The notes under the pieces: model-generated
The model's input: the letters and a program-made list of their open reading frames with translations, nothing else
What the model was told of the DNA's origin: nothing
Database searches by the model: none
Program-made: the position numbers and the translations under genes
Shown: piece by piece, positions 7,806 through 17,027 of the stretch
Layout: each line of letters begins with the position of its first letter
Numbering within the stretch: position 1 is the first letter of the stretch
Origin: Xinfangfangia pollutisoli
GTDB taxonomy: Bacteria; Pseudomonadota; Alphaproteobacteria; Rhodobacterales; Rhodobacteraceae
Length of the DNA: 64,000 nt
Direction: 5' to 3'
Assembly: GCF_020179405.1 (NCBI RefSeq)
Contig: NZ_JAICBZ010000005.1
Coordinates: 1-64,000, forward strand

Positions 7806-9035
7806 CCGGGGTTGCGAATCATCCGGCAGATCTGAGGCGCGGGCGCGCAGAAACGCCGCATCCGCAGGGCTTGCGGCAAGCGCGATGGCCTGGGCATAGG
7901 CGGCACGGGCGGCGGTGATCTCGCCCGCGCGGGCCAGGAATTCGGCCGCCGCGGCGTGGAAGGGCTGATAGGCGCGCAGATCGGCCGCCAGCGGCGCCAG
8001 CGCGGCCAGCGCGGCCTCGGCCCCCTCGGCCTCGCCCAGGGCCACCGCATGGCTGAGACGGGTCACCGGCGTATCCTCGAAAGCCAGCAGCCGCGCCTGC
8101 AGCGCCGCCATCCGCGCCCAGTCGGGCGGCTGGGCCAGATGGCAGGCGGCAATCCCGGCCTTCAGCCGGAAGGGCGCCTCGGGCGCGGGCGGGGCCAGCA
8201 GGGCCCGGGCCTCGGCGATCATCGCCGCATCCCACAGGGTGCGATCCTGAAGCTGCGGTGGCACGGTCGCGCCATCGGGCCCGGTGCGGGCGGCGCGGCG
8301 GGCCTGGGTCAGCAGCAGAAGCGCCAGGCAGGCGTCGATTTCGGCATCGCCGGGGCGCAGCGCGCGCAGCATGCGGGCCAGAAACACCGCCTCGTCGCAC
8401 AGGTCGCGGCCGGCGGCGGGGCCCGCCGCGTAACCTGCCGTGAAGACAAGATAGATCACCGTCAGAACCGAATTCAGCCGCGCGGGCCAGTCTTCGGGGC
8501 CAGGCACGGCAAAGGGAATGCCGGCCGCGGCGATCTTGGCCCGAGCCCGGCTAAGCCTTTGGCCCATCGTGGTTTCCGCATCCAGAAACACCGCTGCGAC
8601 CTGCGCCGTCGTCAGCCCGCACAGGCTGCGCAGGGTCAGCGCGACCCGGGTCTTCTGTTCCAGCGCCGGATGGCAGCAGGTGAAGATCAGCCGCAGCCGG
8701 TCATCGGGGATCTGCCCCGCCTGATCCGGCTCTGCGTCCAGCGCCGCCTCTTGCAGCGCCAGCCGTCCGATCGCCGCGCGGTGCCGCGCCAGCGCCGTCT
8801 CGCGGCGATAGGCATCAATCGCCTTGCGCAGGCCGGCGCGGATCAGCCAGGCCTGCGGATGGGCGGGCGGCCCCAGCCGCGCCCAATGCACCAGCGCCGA
8901 GGCCGCAGCCTCTTGCAGCGCCTCTTCGGCGCGGGGGAAATCGCCGATCCGAGCGACGAGGGCGGCCAGACACCGCCCCCGGTCCTGGCGCAGCACCGCG
9001 TCCAGACAGGCCGCCGCGGGGCCGCGATCTGCCAT
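7755..9035 (-). CDS. ECF42-type RNA polymerase sigma factor with C-terminal SnoaL-free helical extension
   Basis: Sigma-70 family factor of 426 residues. Region 2 spans about 15-75 (RIGDFPRAEEALQEA, HPQAWLIRAGLRKAIDAYRR), region 4 about 110-165 (LRLIFTCCHPAL, LTLRSLCGLTTAQVAAVFL), and the long C-terminal half contains LNSVLTVIYLVFTAGY, the DUF6596-type block diagnostic of ECF42. Family members lack a classical anti-sigma factor and are encoded with YCII/DGPF proteins, as here. The gene lies 2 bases after the first YCII gene and 344 bases downstream of the second. Its last 16 codons are the complement of the sRNA end and terminator, giving a charged tail (KKEGRAEARPKSNREV) that may not be conserved. 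Confidence 0.9.
   Translation of the reverse strand: MADRGPAAACLDAVLRQDRGRCLAALVARIGDFPRAEEALQEAAASALVHWARLGPPAHPQAWLIRAGLRKAIDAYRRETALARHRAAIGRLALQEAALDAEPDQAGQIPDDRLRLIFTCCHPALEQKTRVALTLRSLCGLTTAQVAAVFLDAETTMGQRLSRARAKIAAAGIPFAVPGPEDWPARLNSVLTVIYLVFTAGYAAGPAAGRDLCDEAVFLARMLRALRPGDAEIDACLALLLLTQARRAARTGPDGATVPPQLQDRTLWDAAMIAEARALLAPPAPEAPFRLKAGIAACHLAQPPDWARMAALQARLLAFEDTPVTRLSHAVALGEAEGAEAALAALAPLAADLRAYQPFHAAAAEFLARAGEITAARAAYAQAIALAASPADAAFLRARASDLPDDSQPRKKEGRAEARPKSNREV
7777..7805 (+). terminator. intrinsic terminator of the sRNA
   Basis: Perfect 8-bp GC-rich stem (7777-7784 with 7789-7796), UUCU loop, then TTCTTTTTT. It is the best rho-independent terminator in the window. On the other strand it encodes the last residues of the sigma factor. 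Confidence 0.85.
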
Positions 9036-9037
9036 GC

Positions 9038-9376
9038 TCAGCCGAAGACCACGATCGGCCGCACCTCGACCGTGCCATGCGCGGCGCCGGGGATCTGCGC
9101 GGCCCAGGCCAGCGCCTCATCCTGATCGGCACAGTCGATCAGGTAATAGCCGCCCAGATGTTCGCGCGTCTCGGCAAAGGGGCCGTCCATCACCTCGGCT
9201 TTGCCGTCGCGCAGCCGCACCGAGCGCGCCGTGCCGACCGGCTGCAGCGCAAGGCCGGACACCATCACCCCGGCTGCCTGCATCCTCTGGTTCAGCGCGA
9301 AATAGGCGGCGTTCATGCTGTCGGACATCGGCGGGGCCAGGGCGGGATCGGTGTAGATCAGGGCAAGAAAACGCAT
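9038..9376 (-). CDS. YCII/DGPF-domain protein (ECF42 partner)
   Basis: Small YCII-related protein of 112 residues with FLALIYTD at the N-terminus and the DGPFAETREHLGGYYLI motif at about 67-81 that names the DGPF family. Such proteins are nearly always encoded beside ECF42 sigma factors; their biochemical role is unknown. It is the middle gene of a three-gene minus-strand operon, separated by 2-3 bases from each neighbour. Its sequence is clearly related to the next gene (same DGPFAETREHLGG block), so the pair arose by tandem duplication. Confidence 0.88.
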   Translation of the reverse strand: MRFLALIYTDPALAPPMSDSMNAAYFALNQRMQAAGVMVSGLALQPVGTARSVRLRDGKAEVMDGPFAETREHLGGYYLIDCADQDEALAWAAQIPGAAHGTVEVRPIVVFG

Positions 9377-9379
9377 CGC

Positions 9380-9727
9380 TCAATACTCCATCACCGGGCG
9401 CAGCTCGATGCTGCCCCAGTCGACCGAGGGGATCTGCGCCGCCCAAGCCAGCGCCTCGTCCAGATCGGCGGCCTCGAACAGGTAGAAGCCGCCCAGATGT
9501 TCGCGCGTCTCGGCAAAGGGGCCGTCCATGGTTTCCAACTGCCCGCCGCGGCGGCGCAGGGTGGTGGCGGTTTCGGGCCCGGCCAGGCCCTCGCCCGCGA
9601 TCCATTTGCCCTCGGCCTGCAGCGCCTGGGCCAGCGCCATGTAGCGCTGCATCAGCGGGCCCCAGTCGGGGCTGCCCGCGGGCGGGGCACCGGCGGGATC
9701 TTCGTAGATCAGGGCCATGTATTTCAT
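9380..9727 (-). CDS. YCII/DGPF-domain protein, second copy
   Basis: First gene of the operon, 115 residues, with YMALIYED at the N-terminus and MDGPFAETREHLGGFYLFE in the middle. It is a paralogue of the downstream YCII gene. An RBS AGGAGAG lies just upstream of the ATG at 9727. Context suggests it acts with the ECF42 factor, perhaps in sensing, but no function is proven for the family. Confidence 0.88.
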   Translation of the reverse strand: MKYMALIYEDPAGAPPAGSPDWGPLMQRYMALAQALQAEGKWIAGEGLAGPETATTLRRRGGQLETMDGPFAETREHLGGFYLFEAADLDEALAWAAQIPSVDWGSIELRPVMEY

Positions 9728-9988
9728 CGGTCTCTCCTGTCATGGTCCGGCGCGGGATTGCGCATCGGTCCAGACCAAGGACGCGCGACGCCTGCCGATT
9801 TCGACACAGTAGGCACGGGGCGCGAAAATTTTCGCCGAAAATTTTGCGCCACGCCCCGGCCGGGCGCGACAGCGGCGGTCGGGCGCGGAAAAATCCGCCC
9901 TGACGCCCGGCCGGCGCGGGCCTCTGCCCTTCCCCTCGCCCGGCCTTTCCGCTAGGAGGCGCCAAGATCACGCGCGCGGAGGCCGGCC
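9728..9988. promoter_or_regulatory. divergent YCII-ECF42 / purL intergenic region
   Basis: 261 bases holding the promoters of both directions (boxes not clear) and the AT-rich palindromic element at 9819-9850. A GGAGG-type RBS precedes purL. No small gene was recognised. Confidence 0.4.
9819..9850. repeat. AT-rich palindromic element
   Basis: Perfect palindrome GCGAAAATTTTCGC (9822-9835), followed by a second GAAAATTTT (9837-9845), all bracketed by GGCGC (9819-9823) and GCGCC (9846-9850). It belongs to the family of TCG-containing A/T palindromes seen repeatedly in this window. Confidence 0.75.
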
Positions 9989-12151
9989 ATGAGCGAACCC
10001 GAAATCACCCCCGATCTGGTGGCCTCGCATGGGATCAAGCCCGATGAATGGGACCGGCTGCTGGGCATCCTGGGCCGTCAGCCCACATTCACCGAATTGG
10101 GCATTTTCTCGGCGATGTGGAACGAGCATTGTTCCTACAAATCCTCGAAGATCCATCTGCGCAAGCTGCCCACCTCGGGCCCGCAGGTGATCTGTGGCCC
10201 GGGCGAGAATGCCGGCGTCGTCGATATCGGCGATGGCGATGCGGTGATCTTCAAGATGGAGAGCCACAACCACCCGTCTTACATCGAGCCGCATCAGGGC
10301 GCGGCCACCGGCGTGGGCGGCATTCTGCGCGACGTCTTCACCATGGGCGCGCGGCCGATTGCGGCGATGAACAGCCTGTCCTTCGGCCTGCCCTCGCATC
10401 CGAAGACCGCGCATCTGGTCAAGGGCGTGGTCGAGGGCGTGGGCAGCTATGGCAATGCCTTCGGCGTGCCGACCGTGGGCGGCGAAGTGCGCTTCCACCG
10501 CAGCTATAACGGCAATTGCCTGGTCAACGCCTTTGCGGCGGGCCTGGCGAAGGCCGACCAGATCTTCTACTCGGCCGCCTCGGGCGTCGGCATGCCGGTC
10601 GTCTATCTGGGCGCCAAGACCGGCCGCGACGGCGTGGGCGGCGCCACCATGGCCAGCGCCGAATTCGACGAGACGATCGAGGAAAAGCGCCCCACCGTCC
10701 AGGTCGGCGACCCTTTCACCGAAAAGCGCCTGCTTGAGGCCTGTCTGGAGCTGATGCAGACCGGCGCGGTCATTTCCATTCAGGACATGGGGGCTGCCGG
10801 GCTGACCTGCTCGGCGGTCGAGATGGGCGACAAGGGGGGCCTCGGGATCAAGCTGCAGCTGGATGACGTGCCGCAGCGCGAAACCAACATGACCGCCTAT
10901 GAGATGATGCTGAGCGAATCTCAGGAACGCATGCTGATGGTCCTGCGCCCCGAGAAGGAAGCCGAGGCCCGGGCGATCTTTGTCAAATGGGATCTGGATT
11001 TCGCCATCGTGGGCGAGACCATTCCCGAGGACCGTTTCCTGATCCTGCATGGCAATGAGGTGAAGGCCGACCTGCCCCTGTCGAAACTGTCGTCTTCGGC
11101 GCCGGAATATGACCGGCCCTGGGTGGAAACCCCGGCCGCGGCGCCTTTGGGCGAGGTGCCGGCGATTGGTGCGATTGCCGGGCTGAAGGCGCTGATCGGC
11201 GCGCCGTCCTACGCGCATAAGGCTTGGGTCTATGAACAATATGACAGCCAGGTCGGCGCCGATACGCTGGTGACGCCCGGCCTGCCGGCGGGTGTGGTGC
11301 GGGTGCATGGCACGCAAAAGGCGCTGGCCTTCACCAGCGACGTGACGCCGCGCTACGTGAAGGCGAACCCGCTGCAGGGCGGGCGCCAGGCGGTGGCGGA
11401 AGCCTATCGCAACCTGACCGCGATGGGCGCCCTGCCCTTGGCCACGACCGACAACCTGAATTTCGGCAATCCCGAAAAGCCCGAGATCATGGGCCAGTTC
11501 GTCGGCGCCCTGAAGGGGATCGGCGAGGCCTGTCTGGCGCTGGATATGCCCATCGTCTCGGGCAATGTGTCGCTTTACAATGAAACCGATGGCACGGGCA
11601 TTCTGCCCACGCCCACGATCGGCGCCGTCGGCCTGTTCAAATCGCTGGACGAGGTGATCGCGGGCAAGCCGCAGGCCGGCGATCTGGCGGTGCTGTTGGG
11701 CGAGACCAAGGGCCATCTGGGCCAGTCGGCCCTGCTGGCCGAGGCGTTCGGCATGGAAGCGGGCGATGCGCCGCCGGTCGATCTGAAGGCCGAGAAGAAG
11801 CACGGCGACTTCATCCGCGCCAATCGCAAGGCGATCCGGGCCTGCTCGGATCTCAGCGATGGCGGGCTGGCACTGGCGGCCTTCGAGATGGCCGAAGCGG
11901 CGGGCCAGGGCATCTGGATCGAGCGCGGCGATATCCCCTTCCTCTTCGCCGAGGATCAGGGCCGCTATCTGCTGGCCGTGGCGCCCGAGGCGATGCCGGC
12001 GCTGGAAGCCGCGGCCGAAGCGGCCCGGGTGCCCTTGGCGCTGGTCGGCCAGTTCGGCGGCGATACCGTGTGCCTGGGCACTGATGCGGCGCCGCTGGCG
12101 GGCCTGTCGAAGATCTATCGCAGCGCCTTCGCGGCGGCTTTGGGCGTTTGA
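9989..12151 (+). CDS. purL: phosphoribosylformylglycinamidine synthase subunit II
   Basis: ATP-dependent FGAM synthase of purine biosynthesis, the small (about 720-residue) PurL that works with separate PurS and PurQ. Visible signatures are [10 protein letters not shown] near residue 44, [21 protein letters not shown] near 91-111, and [11 protein letters not shown] in the middle. AIR-synthase-type domains are present in tandem. The stop TGA overlaps the start of the GNAT gene (TGATG), so the two are translationally coupled. purS and purQ are not in this window. Confidence 0.97.
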   Translation: MSEPEITPDLVASHGIKPDEWDRLLGILGRQPTFTELGIFSAMWNEHCSYKSSKIHLRKLPTSGPQVICGPGENAGVVDIGDGDAVIFKMESHNHPSYIEPHQGAATGVGGILRDVFTMGARPIAAMNSLSFGLPSHPKTAHLVKGVVEGVGSYGNAFGVPTVGGEVRFHRSYNGNCLVNAFAAGLAKADQIFYSAASGVGMPVVYLGAKTGRDGVGGATMASAEFDETIEEKRPTVQVGDPFTEKRLLEACLELMQTGAVISIQDMGAAGLTCSAVEMGDKGGLGIKLQLDDVPQRETNMTAYEMMLSESQERMLMVLRPEKEAEARAIFVKWDLDFAIVGETIPEDRFLILHGNEVKADLPLSKLSSSAPEYDRPWVETPAAAPLGEVPAIGAIAGLKALIGAPSYAHKAWVYEQYDSQVGADTLVTPGLPAGVVRVHGTQKALAFTSDVTPRYVKANPLQGGRQAVAEAYRNLTAMGALPLATTDNLNFGNPEKPEIMGQFVGALKGIGEACLALDMPIVSGNVSLYNETDGTGILPTPTIGAVGLFKSLDEVIAGKPQAGDLAVLLGETKGHLGQSALLAEAFGMEAGDAPPVDLKAEKKHGDFIRANRKAIRACSDLSDGGLALAAFEMAEAAGQGIWIERGDIPFLFAEDQGRYLLAVAPEAMPALEAAAEAARVPLALVGQFGGDTVCLGTDAAPLAGLSKIYRSAFAAALGV

Positions 12152-12654
12152 TGCTGCGGCGGATCGGCCCGTCGGACAGCGCCGATCTGGCGCGGATCGC
12201 CGGGCTGATCGCCGCGCATCCGCTGGCGCTGCTGGGCCAGACCGAAAGCTGGCTGGCCGAACAGGCCGCCGTGGCAGAGAACCGGATCCTGATCTGGGAC
12301 CGCGCCGGCACGGGCGGCTTCGATGGGTTTGCCGTGCTGGAACTGGCCTATCCGCGCGTCGTCGATCTGATGAACCTGGCGCTGGTGGCGCCGGGGCGTG
12401 GCGAGGGCCAGCAGCTGATCCGCGCCGTGCTGGATCTGGCCTTCGGCGAAATGGGCGCGCATCGGCTGTTCTGCGATGTGGCGCATGACAATGCGCCCGC
12501 CCTGGCCGCCTTTCGCCGCGCCGGGCTGGTGCAGGAAGGCGTGATGCGATCTTGCTGGAATCGCGGTGGCACCTGGGTCGATTGCCTGGCCTTCGCGCTG
12601 CTTGAGACGGAATGGCGGGCGCTGCCGCCCCAAGGTGTCGCAGCCGCGCCCTGA
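12151..12654 (+). CDS. GNAT-family N-acetyltransferase
   Basis: Product of 167 residues with a typical acetyl-CoA site LALVAPGRGEGQQLIRAVLDLAF (residues about 75-97) and the later HRLFCDVAHDNAPALAAFRRAGL, the standard GNAT motif A/B arrangement. The start ATG overlaps the purL stop by one base; the TTG three bases earlier is less likely. Co-transcription with purL gives no clear functional hint. Substrate unknown. Confidence 0.85.
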   Translation: MLRRIGPSDSADLARIAGLIAAHPLALLGQTESWLAEQAAVAENRILIWDRAGTGGFDGFAVLELAYPRVVDLMNLALVAPGRGEGQQLIRAVLDLAFGEMGAHRLFCDVAHDNAPALAAFRRAGLVQEGVMRSCWNRGGTWVDCLAFALLETEWRALPPQGVAAAP

Positions 12655-12723
12655 CCCGCCTTCCGCCCTTGCCTGCGCGCCCTGCCCGGCCTACATCTGG
12701 GGGCTAGGACCAAGGAGAGACCC

Positions 12724-12966
12724 ATGCCAATGGAAGGCAAGGACATCGAGGCGCTGATCCGCGCCGCGTTTCCGCAAGCGAAGATCACGGTGATCGACAC
12801 CGTGGGGGACGGCAACCATTGGGCGGCCGAAGTGATCGACGAAAGCTTCCGGGGCATGAACCGGGTCCAGCAGCAGCGCGCCGTCTATGCCAGCCTGAAG
12901 GGCAAGATGGACGGGGCGCATGGGGAATTGCACGCGCTGGCGCTGACCACCAAGGCGCCGGAGTAA
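12724..12966 (+). CDS. bolA: BolA-family protein
   Basis: 80-residue BolA/IbaG-like protein: [19 protein letters not shown] at the N-terminus, [24 protein letters not shown] with the conserved His, and a C-terminal HALALTT. BolA proteins bind a [2Fe-2S] cluster together with CGFS glutaredoxins and act in iron-sulfur trafficking. The monothiol glutaredoxin gene follows after 10 bases, which fits that partnership. RBS AAGGAGAG precedes the ATG. High certainty. Confidence 0.93.
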   Translation: MPMEGKDIEALIRAAFPQAKITVIDTVGDGNHWAAEVIDESFRGMNRVQQQRAVYASLKGKMDGAHGELHALALTTKAPE

Positions 12967-12976
12967 GGGGATCGAG

Positions 12977-13336
12977 ATGAGCGCTTTGGACGATATCCGC
13001 GACACGGTCGCGAAGAATGACGTCGTGCTGTACATGAAGGGCACGAAACTGATGCCGCAATGCGGGTTCTCGTCCCGCGTGGCCGGCGTCTTGAACTATA
13101 TGGGCGTCGAGTTCACCGATGTGAACGTGCTGGCCGACCCGGAAATCCGCCAAGGGATCAAGGAATTCTCGGACTGGCCGACGATTCCGCAGCTTTACGT
13201 CAAGGGCGAATTCGTCGGCGGCTGCGACATCATCACCGAGATGACGCTGTCGGGCGAATTGGACCAGCTGTTCGACGCCAAGGGCGTGGCTTACAACAAG
13301 GAAGCCGCCGACAAGATCCGTGAGGCGAATGCCTGA
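12977..13336 (+). CDS. grxD: monothiol glutaredoxin, Grx4/GrxD type
   Basis: 119-residue glutaredoxin with the active-site motif CGFS in [10 protein letters not shown] (about residues 30-39), preceded by VVLYMKGTK and followed by [19 protein letters not shown], the glutathione-binding part. CGFS glutaredoxins carry glutathione-ligated [2Fe-2S] clusters and deliver them, often with BolA, whose gene is immediately upstream. No irregularity. Confidence 0.96.
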   Translation: MSALDDIRDTVAKNDVVLYMKGTKLMPQCGFSSRVAGVLNYMGVEFTDVNVLADPEIRQGIKEFSDWPTIPQLYVKGEFVGGCDIITEMTLSGELDQLFDAKGVAYNKEAADKIREANA

Positions 13337-13341
13337 GGCCT

Positions 13342-13421
13342 GACCGGCCGGGGCTTTGCCCCCGGTCGCCCTGCTGGGCTGCGGATTTTCGACGAAAATC
13401 CGCCCCCTGCCCCGGCCGGTC
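13342..13421. repeat. nested inverted repeat between grxD and the MliC gene
   Basis: Outer arms GACCGGCCGGGG (13342-13353) and CCCCGGCCGGTC (13410-13421) are perfect 12-bp complements enclosing an inner palindrome GCGGATTTTCG-A-CGAAAATCCGC (13381-13403). It lies between convergent genes and could terminate both. The inner part belongs to the TCGA-centred palindrome family. Confidence 0.8.
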
Positions 13422-13429
13422 CTCCAGGC

Positions 13430-13789
13430 TTAGCCCTTTTCCTGGCAGCCGGTCAGGATCGCCACCTCTTCCCCGGCTTCCTTCCAGTACAGCGTGGCCT
13501 CGGGTCCCTTGGTCCACCAGACATAGCTGGCCCCGTCCGAGGGCCAGCCATAGCGCGCGCCCGACGCCGCCGGTTCAGAGAAAAGCGTGATCTGTGTGCC
13601 CTCGACATGGATCACCGCCAAGGACAGATCGGCGGCATTCACATAGGTCGCCGGCACCTCGACCCCGCGGTCGCATTGATAGCGCAGGGTCAGAACCTGG
13701 GTTTCTGCGGGGGTCTCGGGCGTCGTCTGGGCCAAAGCCGGCAGCCCAGGCAGCATCAGCAGCGCGGCGGTCAGGACGGGGCGGATCAT
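13430..13789 (-). CDS. MliC-like periplasmic lysozyme inhibitor
   Basis: 119 residues with an N-terminal signal peptide (MIRPVLTAALLMLPGLPALAQ). The mature part has the MliC pattern: LRYQCDRGVEVPATYVN, a central SGARYGWPSDGASYVWWTKGPEATL, and a C-terminal Cys (LTGCQEKG) able to pair with the first. MliC proteins inhibit c-type lysozyme. It overlaps the end of zapA by four bases (ATGA), so it is translated from the same message. Family call from motif pattern, good but not certain. Confidence 0.8.
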   Translation of the reverse strand: MIRPVLTAALLMLPGLPALAQTTPETPAETQVLTLRYQCDRGVEVPATYVNAADLSLAVIHVEGTQITLFSEPAASGARYGWPSDGASYVWWTKGPEATLYWKEAGEEVAILTGCQEKG

Positions 13790-14160
13790 GCGCTGGCCTT
13801 TTCTTCAACCTGATCGGCCAGAGACTCGGCCCGGGCGGCCAGTTCGGCCAGGGTCTCGGTAACCTGAACCGGAATGACCGGCACTTCCACCCGCTCGGCC
13901 GCGGGGGCGGGGCGGGCCTGCAATTCGGCCAGTTGCGCCTTGACCTGGCGCAGCTCGTCCTCGGTCGCGGCGGTCTTGTCGGCCAGCATCAGCCCGGCCA
14001 TCAGCAGCATCTTCACATCCGGCAGCCGGCCCATGGCAGACAGAAGCGGCGTGGCCTCGGCATCCAGCAATTCCGCCGCGGCGCGCAGGAAATGCTCCTC
14101 GCCCGGCTGGCACGAGACCATGAAGCCCTTGCCGCCAATGGTGATTTCCAGATCAGGCAT
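13786..14160 (-). CDS. zapA: cell division protein ZapA
   Basis: Z-ring-associated protein of 124 residues that cross-links FtsZ filaments. It begins LEITIGGKGFMVSCQPGEE, then HFLRAAAELLDAE, followed by DVKMLLMAGLMLADKTAATEDELRQ, a coiled-coil typical of ZapA. It overlaps the upstream coiled-coil gene by 8 bases and the downstream MliC gene by 4. I looked for a 6S RNA nearby, because zapA is often its neighbour, but saw none on either side. Confidence 0.92.
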   Translation of the reverse strand: MPDLEITIGGKGFMVSCQPGEEHFLRAAAELLDAEATPLLSAMGRLPDVKMLLMAGLMLADKTAATEDELRQVKAQLAELQARPAPAAERVEVPVIPVQVTETLAELAARAESLADQVEEKASA

Positions 14161-14704
14161 GTTCGGCCTCCGTCAGATGATCGTCCAGCGCGGCGCTGAT
14201 CTCGTTCAACTCGGCCAGTTCCGACAGACGGCTGGCGCGCAGCGCGTCCAGTTCGGCCAGCATGGCGCGGTTGATCTGCCCGGGCTCGATCAGCCCGGCC
14301 GCCCCGGCTTCGCGCAGCCGCCGCACCTCTTCGCGCAGCGCCACCGCGGTCTTGCGCATCCGCTGCATCTCCAGCCCCTGCACGTCCAGCTGGCGGGTCA
14401 TCTGCGCGATGCGGTCTTCATATTGCGCGCGCAGCATCGCCTCACGCTCGGCCGCGGCGGCCAGGGCCGCGCGCAATTCGGCAGTGGCCGCCGCCACCGC
14501 CTCGTCGGCGCTGTCGGCGCGGTCTTCGGGCAGCGGATCGGCGGCCAGATCGGCGGGGTCGACATCGACGGCCATCGGCGCGCCGGCCCCCGACTCGGCC
14601 CCAGCCAGCCCAGCGGCTTGCGGCGCGGCAAGCCCGTCCAGCCCGCGCGCGATGCGATCCAGCGCCGCGGTGATCCGCCGTTCCAGTTCCACGATCTCTG
14701 CCAT
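14153..14704 (-). CDS. coiled-coil protein upstream of zapA
   Basis: 183 residues starting MAEIVELERRITAALDRIARGLD; the open frame extends further upstream but has no good start. The sequence is rich in Ala, Glu, Arg and Leu heptads (for example ALREEVRRLREAG), so it is mostly coiled coil with an acidic Asp-rich linker near residues 45-65. It overlaps zapA by 8 bases and is presumably a division-associated partner in this lineage. No enzymatic motif. Function unknown. Confidence 0.82.
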   Translation of the reverse strand: MAEIVELERRITAALDRIARGLDGLAAPQAAGLAGAESGAGAPMAVDVDPADLAADPLPEDRADSADEAVAAATAELRAALAAAAEREAMLRAQYEDRIAQMTRQLDVQGLEMQRMRKTAVALREEVRRLREAGAAGLIEPGQINRAMLAELDALRASRLSELAELNEISAALDDHLTEAEHA

Positions 14705-14933
14705 GCGCCGCCCTTTCCGGTGCCATCCGCCTGGGGGCCGGCCGGCCCCGTGACCCCCGTCACGCGCCAGACCGGGCCGAATCGGCCCCGCCTTGCGCCG
14801 AAACCATCTTAGATCGAATCTGTCCACAGGAGACCAGCCTTTCTTCCCAAGGCCTTGGCCAGCGTGCTTGATCTTGCCGGGAGGGGGCTTTATGCGCCGA
14901 AGCGACCCTCGGGGGCCATAAGAGGAGAGCGCC
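14705..14933. promoter_or_regulatory. divergent zapA-cluster / tkt intergenic region
   Basis: 229 bases with divergent promoters. A small AGAT-CGA-ATCT inverted repeat lies at 14812-14822 and an AGGAGA RBS precedes the tkt start. No riboswitch or RNA gene was recognised. Confidence 0.4.
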
Positions 14934-16949
14934 TTGGACATCGAGACCCTGAAAAGCCGCCACCCCGAGCATTGGATGCGCGCCGCGGCGATCCGCGCGC
15001 TGACGCTGGATGCGGTTGCGGCGGCGAATTCGGGCCATTCCGGCATGCCGATGGGCATGGCCGATGTGGCGACGGTGCTGTTCGAAAAGCACCTGAAATT
15101 CGACCCCAAAGCGCCGCGCTGGCCGGATCGCGACCGCTTCATCCTGTCGGCCGGCCATGGCTCGATGCTGATCTACAGCCTGCTGCACCTGACCGGCTAT
15201 GCCGATGTCACGCTGGAGCAGATCAAGAACTTCCGCCAATGGGGCGCCATCACCGCGGGCCACCCGGAATATGGCCATGTCGCGGGGGTGGAAACCACCA
15301 CCGGCCCGCTGGGCCAGGGCATTTCCAACGCCGTCGGCTTCGCCATGGCCGAAGAACTGCTGCGCGCCCGCTATGGCGCCAAGGTGCAGGACCACTTCAC
15401 CTATGTGATCGCGGGCGATGGCTGCCTGATGGAAGGCGTCAGCCACGAGGCGATCGGCATCGCCGGCAAGCAGAAACTGTCGAAGCTGATCGTGCTGTGG
15501 GACAACAACGGCATCACCATCGACGGCAAGGTCTCGCTGTCGGATGTGACCGACCAGAAGGCCCGCTTTGCCGCGGCCGGCTGGGACGTGTTCGACTGTG
15601 ACGGCCACGATCCCGAGGATATCGACCGCGCGCTGACGGCGGCCAAGGCCTCGTCCGGGCCGGCCATGGTGGCCTGCACCACCCATATCGCGCTTGGCCA
15701 TGCCGCGCAGGACACCTCGAAAGGCCATGGCGCGCTGACCGACAAGGCGCAGTTGCAGGCCACGAAGGATCTGTATGGCTGGGCCGGCGGCGCCTTCGAG
15801 ATTCCGGCCGAGGTCAAGGCCTGGTGGGAAAGCCTGGGCGCCAAGGGCGCCAAGGCGCGGGCCGATTGGGAGGCGCGTCTGGCCGCCCTGCCCGGCGCCA
15901 AGCGCGCGGAATTCCTGCGCATCTTCTCGGGCGAGGTGCCGTCGAAACTGTATTCCGCGATCCGCGGCGTGAAGAAGGCCGCGGCCGAGGCCGGGGCCAA
16001 GATGGCCACCCGTTCGGCTTCGGAAAAGGTGCTGGCGGCGGTCAATCCGGTGATGGTCGAAACCTTCGGCGGCTCGGCCGACCTGACCGGGTCGAACAAC
16101 ACCAAGACCGGCGATCTGGGCGTGTTCACGCCGGAAGACCGCAAGGGCCGCTACATGTATTGGGGCATCCGCGAGCATGGCATGGCGGCCGCGATGAACG
16201 GCCTGGCGCTGCATGGCGGCGTGCGGCCCTATGGCGGCACCTTCATGGCCTTCACCGATTACGCCCGGCCCTCGATGCGGCTGTCGGCGCTGATGGGCCT
16301 GCCCGTCACCTATGTGATGACGCATGACTCGATCGGTCTGGGCGAGGACGGGCCGACCCACCAGCCGGTGGAACATCTGGCGATCTCGCGCGCGACGCCC
16401 AACACGCTGGTCTTCCGCCCGGCCGATATGGTCGAAGTCGCGGAATGCTGGGAAATCGCCCTCAGCCAGAAGGCCACGCCGTCGGTCTTGGCCCTGTCGC
16501 GGCAGAACCTGGCCGCGGTGCGCAAGACCCACACCAACCAGAACCTGTCGGCCAAGGGCGCCTATGTTCTGGCCGAGGCGACGGGCAAGCGGCAGGTGAT
16601 CCTGATCGCCACCGGATCCGAGGTCGAGATCGCCATGGCCGCGCGCGAGGCGCTGGAGGCCGAAGGCATCGGCACCCGCGTCGTCTCGATGCCGTCGATG
16701 GAGCTGTTCGCGGCACAGGACGAAGCCTGGCGCAAGAAGGTGCTGCCGGCCGGGCCGGTGCGCGTGGCGATCGAAGCCGGCGTGCGCCAGGGTTGGGATC
16801 GCTGGCTTCTGGGCGAGCGCGGGCGCGAGCAGAAGGCCGCCTTCATCGGCATGTCGTCCTTCGGCGCCTCGGCGCCCTATGAGCGGCTGTATCAGGAATT
16901 CGGCATCACCGCCGAAGCGACGGTCGCCGCCGCCAAAGCGCTGCTGTAA
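14934..16949 (+). CDS. tkt: transketolase
   Basis: Thiamine diphosphate enzyme of the pentose phosphate and Calvin pathways, 671 residues as expected. TPP/metal motif [13 protein letters not shown] near residue 162 with NNGITIDG about 25 residues on; [12 protein letters not shown] near 29-40; pyrimidine-binding [11 protein letters not shown] near 413. The start is TTG at 14934, supported by AGGAGA about 7 bases upstream and by the conserved DIETL start. Transcribed alone and followed by a dense run of palindromes (16952-17027). No Calvin-cycle genes are adjacent, so it is probably housekeeping. Confidence 0.97.
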   Translation: MDIETLKSRHPEHWMRAAAIRALTLDAVAAANSGHSGMPMGMADVATVLFEKHLKFDPKAPRWPDRDRFILSAGHGSMLIYSLLHLTGYADVTLEQIKNFRQWGAITAGHPEYGHVAGVETTTGPLGQGISNAVGFAMAEELLRARYGAKVQDHFTYVIAGDGCLMEGVSHEAIGIAGKQKLSKLIVLWDNNGITIDGKVSLSDVTDQKARFAAAGWDVFDCDGHDPEDIDRALTAAKASSGPAMVACTTHIALGHAAQDTSKGHGALTDKAQLQATKDLYGWAGGAFEIPAEVKAWWESLGAKGAKARADWEARLAALPGAKRAEFLRIFSGEVPSKLYSAIRGVKKAAAEAGAKMATRSASEKVLAAVNPVMVETFGGSADLTGSNNTKTGDLGVFTPEDRKGRYMYWGIREHGMAAAMNGLALHGGVRPYGGTFMAFTDYARPSMRLSALMGLPVTYVMTHDSIGLGEDGPTHQPVEHLAISRATPNTLVFRPADMVEVAECWEIALSQKATPSVLALSRQNLAAVRKTHTNQNLSAKGAYVLAEATGKRQVILIATGSEVEIAMAAREALEAEGIGTRVVSMPSMELFAAQDEAWRKKVLPAGPVRVAIEAGVRQGWDRWLLGERGREQKAAFIGMSSFGASAPYERLYQEFGITAEATVAAAKALL

Positions 16950-16951
16950 GC

Positions 16952-16987
16952 AAAGCGCCCGGAGTTTTCGAAAACTCCGGGCGCTTT
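16952..16987. terminator. 36-bp perfect palindrome, tkt terminator
   Basis: Eighteen-bp arms meeting without a spacer: left AAAGCGCCCGGAGTTTTC (16952-16969), right its exact complement (16970-16987), ending in TTTT on either strand. It begins three bases after the tkt stop and should terminate transcription in both directions. Confidence 0.8.
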
Positions 16988-17027
16988 TCTTCGAAGAAAA
17001 TTGAACATTCCTTCGAAGGAATGTTCA
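16985..17027. repeat. two further TTCGAA-centred palindromes
   Basis: TTTTCTTCGAAGAAAA (16985-17000) overlaps the end of the previous palindrome. A 26-bp palindrome (17002-17027; half-site TGAACATTCCTTC) follows one base later and contains the stop codon of the convergent DUF421 gene. Same element type as 59816-59861. Confidence 0.85.

Noticed and set aside
14705-14933. 6S RNA near zapA
   Set aside because: zapA is a common neighbour of ssrS, but I could not see the long closing stem and central bubble on either strand.
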